DNA of 64,000 nucleotides from the NCBI GenBank assembly GCA_014055465.1, contig WIAF01000004.1, positions 186,001 through 250,000 of the forward strand, in the 5' to 3' direction. The translations under genes and the position numbers were made by a program. Every line of letters starts with the position of its first letter. The first letter of the stretch is position 1. The notes beneath the pieces are model-generated. The model had not been told where the DNA came from. It did not search any database and saw only the letters and a program-made list of their open reading frames with translations. The DNA comes from Nitrospira sp. CR1.1. GTDB lineage: Bacteria; Nitrospirota; Nitrospiria; Nitrospirales; Nitrospiraceae. Below, in pieces: positions 61,503 to 64,000 of the stretch.

Positions 61503-62684
61503 TTAAAGCGTTTGGGCTTCGACCGACAAAACCCCCGGCAAATCCCGCACAATCGGCGACCAACTGTCACCGCCGTCAGACGAGGCGTACACCTGGCCGC
61601 CCGTCGTCCCGAAGTACAGGCCACAGGGATCGAGGGAATCCACGGACATCGCATCACGCAGAATGTTCACGTAACAATTCTGTTGCGGCAACCCCTTCGT
61701 CAGAGGCTCCCATTCATTGCCGCCGCTACAGCTACGATACACGCGCAACTTGCCCTCCGGGGGGTAATGCTCGGAGTCGCTCTTGATCGGCACCACGTAG
61801 ACGGTATTCGGTTCATGCGCATGTACCGCAATCGGAAAGCCGAAGTCCGTGGGCAGGTTCCCGCTGATTTCATGCCACGACTCTCCGCCGTCGTCGCTGC
61901 GCATCACGTCCCAATGTTTCTGCATGAACAGCACATTCGGGCGGGAGGGATGCATGGTAATGCAATGCACGCAGTGGCCAACCTCCGCATCGGGATCCGG
62001 CAGTTCAAACTGCGACTTCAGTCCGCGATTCGTCGGCCGCCACGTCTTGCCGCCGTCGTCGGTGCGGAACACACCCGCTGCGCTGATCGCAATGTGCATT
62101 CGCTGCGCGTTCCCCGGATCCTGCACGATGGTATGCAAACACATCCCGCCGGCGCCCGGCTGCCACAGCTTCCCCTTGGCGTCGCGGAGCCCGGCCAGCT
62201 CCTGCCAGGTCTTTCCGCCGTTGGTCGAACGAAAGAGCGCTGCATCCTCCACACCGGCATAGACCGTGTCCGGATCGGTCGTGGACGGTTCCAGATGCCA
62301 GACCCGTTTGAACTCCCACGGACGTTGCGTGCCGTCGTAATGTTGATGTGTGGTGAGCGGCTTTCCGGTTTCCGCCGACTGGTCATAGACGAACATGTTG
62401 CTCGCGCCATTCGGCATACCGTCCGCTCCCATGAGATCCTCGGGCTTGGTGCCCGGAGGATGCCAGGTCTTCCCTCCGTCATCCGAACGCTGAATGACCT
62501 GCCCGAACCAACTGCTGCTCTGCGACGCATAGACGCGGTTGGGATCGGCCGGCGACCCTTTGAGGTGATACAGTTCCCACCCGCCGAAATGCGGACCGGT
62601 CACCTCCCACTGTTTCCTGGTTCCATCCGATGTCAGGATGAATGCGCCTTTTCGTGTTCCGACGAGCACTCGTACACTGCTCAT
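61503..62684 (-). CDS. BNR/Asp-box repeat beta-propeller protein
   Basis: 393 residues from the ATG at 62684 (AAGGAGT site). At least five Asp-box repeats are visible ([40 protein letters not shown]), plus GRKGAF-like and LRDAMSVD segments, as in sialidase-fold proteins. No signal peptide: [18 protein letters not shown] suggests a cytoplasmic protein. Sialidase catalytic residues are not evident, so glycosidase activity should not be assumed. Confidence 0.85.
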   Translation of the reverse strand: MSSVRVLVGTRKGAFILTSDGTRKQWEVTGPHFGGWELYHLKGSPADPNRVYASQSSSWFGQVIQRSDDGGKTWHPPGTKPEDLMGADGMPNGASNMFVYDQSAETGKPLTTHQHYDGTQRPWEFKRVWHLEPSTTDPDTVYAGVEDAALFRSTNGGKTWQELAGLRDAKGKLWQPGAGGMCLHTIVQDPGNAQRMHIAISAAGVFRTDDGGKTWRPTNRGLKSQFELPDPDAEVGHCVHCITMHPSRPNVLFMQKHWDVMRSDDGGESWHEISGNLPTDFGFPIAVHAHEPNTVYVVPIKSDSEHYPPEGKLRVYRSCSGGNEWEPLTKGLPQQNCYVNILRDAMSVDSLDPCGLYFGTTGGQVYASSDGGDSWSPIVRDLPGVLSVEAQTL

Positions 62685-62772
62685 ATCCAACTCCTTCCTC
62701 GATTCGCACCGGCCTGCGGCGCGAGGTGATTTCATGACCGCATGGCAAGCCTTGACTCTCCATCGACGCCTG

Positions 62773-63129
62773 TCAGGCGCAACCCTGCTCCTTCATGGGT
62801 CGAACCTCCACGCTGCCGATGCGTGCGGCAGGAAACTGCGCGGCGATGCGGATGGCATCGTTCAAATCCGGCACATCGAGCAAGAGAAAGCCGCCGAGTT
62901 GTTCTTTGGTTTCGGCAAACGGTCCGTCGCTCGTCATGGTTTTGCCATCGCGAACTCTCACGGTGGTCGCCGTCTCGACCGGATGCAGCGGGGACGCCGT
63001 CACCAACTGGCCCAGCTTCTGCAACCGGTCGCAATAGGCCATGGATTCGTCTGAAAGCGTCTGGCGCTCGGCACTTGGCAGGGCGTGCAGAATTTTTTCT
63101 TCGACATACACCAGGCAAAGGTATTTCAT
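62773..63129 (-). CDS. YCII/DGPF family protein, copy 3
   Basis: 118 residues. [65 protein letters not shown] and [13 protein letters not shown]. Closely parallels copy 2 (60644-61009). Lies between the BNR protein and the last VOC-fold gene, all on the minus strand. Confidence 0.88.
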   Translation of the reverse strand: MKYLCLVYVEEKILHALPSAERQTLSDESMAYCDRLQKLGQLVTASPLHPVETATTVRVRDGKTMTSDGPFAETKEQLGGFLLLDVPDLNDAIRIAAQFPAARIGSVEVRPMKEQGCA

Positions 63130-63184
63130 AATGGGTTCCTCATGTCATGAATAGACGCGCAATCCCAGCCCACCCGCGATAGCA

Positions 63185-63598
63185 CTACTTAGCCTTGGGA
63201 TTCATTTCCCACAGGGCAAACGTATTGCCTTCCGTGTCCTGACAGACCACGAAATAGCCCATCCCCGGCACAGGCGTTTTAGATTTGCAGACGGTCCCGC
63301 CGAGTTTCTCGACCTTGGCCGCAGCCCGGCTGACCGACGGCACCGCCACATAATTGGTGATGCCCTGCTCCTTATAAATACGCGGCATCAATCCTCCATC
63401 CGGCGACGCATCCTTGCCGGCAGTGTCGATGTGCCAATAGTCATGAATGGCGGCAGGAATTTTCGCGAAAGTCCAACCGAACAGTCCCCCATAAAATTTC
63501 TTGGCCCGCGCGATATCGTCAGCCGGCACCTCAAACCAACAGATACTCGCCGGCATTTTGACCACCTTACTCGTTCGTGCCTGCTTCGTCTTTGCCAT
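63185..63598 (-). CDS. VOC-fold (glyoxalase-like) protein
   Basis: 137 residues. ICWFEVPADDIARAKKFYGGLFGWTFAKI, GKDASPDGGLMPR, ITNYVAVPSVSRAAAKVEKLGGTVCKSKTPVPGMGYFVVCQDTEGNTFALWEMNP. Typical single-domain VOC protein with metal-ligand-type His/Glu positions (HIDTAG, LWEMN). First gene of the minus-strand island; a GGGAGGATCCC stretch precedes the ATG. Substrate unknown. Confidence 0.88.
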   Translation of the reverse strand: MAKTKQARTSKVVKMPASICWFEVPADDIARAKKFYGGLFGWTFAKIPAAIHDYWHIDTAGKDASPDGGLMPRIYKEQGITNYVAVPSVSRAAAKVEKLGGTVCKSKTPVPGMGYFVVCQDTEGNTFALWEMNPKAK

Positions 63599-63753
63599 GG
63601 GATCCTCCCCTCATGATGATCAGATTCTTGTACACGCAAGATAGTCGTTCGAATCGAACAAAATCGACATCAGGTTTGGAGAAGGAACCACCAGCTGCAG
63701 AATATGGGAGGGGCTATCTGCCAAAGGAATGAAATTTCAACGGATTGTATCGG

Positions 63754-63781
63754 TTGAACCGTTTTCCGATGGGAGTATGAT
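63754..63781 (+). promoter_or_regulatory. Candidate sigma-70 promoter at right edge
   Basis: TTGAAC (63754-63759), 16-nt spacer and TATGAT (63776-63781), about 78 nt upstream of the rightward reading frame that begins at 63859. Confidence 0.35.
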
Positions 63782-63858
63782 TCCGGGAATAGTGGGTACC
63801 TTAAGGGAACTGCGACTGCGAAAAGTCGTTGAAGAGAAGCACATGTGACGCAGCAAGT

Positions 63859-64000
63859 ATGAATCATCAATTCTCGCCGGCCCACCACAAACAGCGGGTC
63901 GTCACTACGCACTACGGCCAGCTCGCAGAATCAATCACAGTTCGAGGCGACGCCGAGGCTGCCGATGCAGCGATTTCAAGCATTCTTCCGCAAGTGCTCG
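63859..64000 (+). CDS. Partial reading frame running off right edge
   Basis: Beginning ATG at 63859, the frame MNHQFSPAHHKQRV continues with ESITVRGDAEAADAAISSIL and stays open for 47 codons to the window end. No ribosome site is obvious and no family is recognised. The upstream -35/-10 pair gives weak support. It may be the start of a real gene or chance. Confidence 0.35.
   Translation, partial: MNHQFSPAHHKQRVVTTHYGQLAESITVRGDAEAADAAISSILPQVL

Noticed and set aside
63670..63912. Leftward 80-codon frame near the right edge
   Set aside because: It overlaps a possible promoter region and the rightward frame at 63859, with Cys/Phe-rich shadow-like composition and no ribosome site.

Overview
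The window looks like a chromosomal segment of a Gram-negative, moderately GC-rich bacterium with an outer membrane (O-antigen export, RND efflux, type I secretion, many lipoprotein signals) and type IV pili. The gene mix (Geobacter/Nitrospira-like pilins, tandem PilT-type ATPases, hisZ-dnaB-serA neighbourhood, small Cys-rich and PilZ-like proteins, many TPR proteins) suggests Nitrospirota, most likely Nitrospira. That assignment comes from memory of gene style, not from a search, and I hold it at about 0.55.

Layout. 1-9749 (minus strand): one long, largely overlapping gene run for surface glycan work. It comprises an O-antigen-ligase/TPR membrane protein, a TPR protein, an ABC-2 exporter pair, a Wzm/Wzt O-polysaccharide exporter, two methyltransferases and a GT2 glycosyltransferase cut by the left edge. 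9969-11375: two type IV pilin paralogues, each preceded by a matching sigma-54 -24/-12 element. 11676-18875 (minus): a TPR lipoprotein, dnaB, hisZ, serA and a class V aminotransferase. 19103-25198: a LysM lytic transglycosylase, a YfgM-like TPR protein, bioF, and pilT and pilU. 25247-27452: a c-type cytochrome, a SUMF1-fold protein and a small lipoprotein.

27702-39877 (minus) is the most striking block. It is a compact operon reading small unknown protein, HlyB-type ATPase, HlyD-type adaptor, unknown exported protein, and a 2410-residue RTX protein with an N-terminal lipase-like domain. 40247-44859 holds a lipocalin, a PAS-rich histidine kinase with an overlapping response regulator, and tRNA-Glu. 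45020-52517 holds glgB, two small lipoproteins, a DUF2235 hydrolase, fused relics of IS3- and IS21-type elements, and a run of small proteins (PilZ-like, Cys-rich, membrane). 52561-58359 (minus) is a complete tripartite RND efflux operon.

58777-63598 (minus) is a metabolic/accessory island: a DUF1579 protein, three YCII/DGPF proteins (one frameshifted), two VOC-fold proteins, a MoaD-like protein and a BNR/Asp-box repeat protein. A rightward reading frame beginning at 63859 may run off the right edge.

Working together: the left block and the pilin/PilT genes concern the cell surface, and the ligase-like protein next to the pilins may link glycan to pilin (inference). The RTX operon carries its own inner-membrane secretion apparatus but no outer-membrane TolC-type gene. 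No CRISPR array, complete insertion sequence or prophage was seen.
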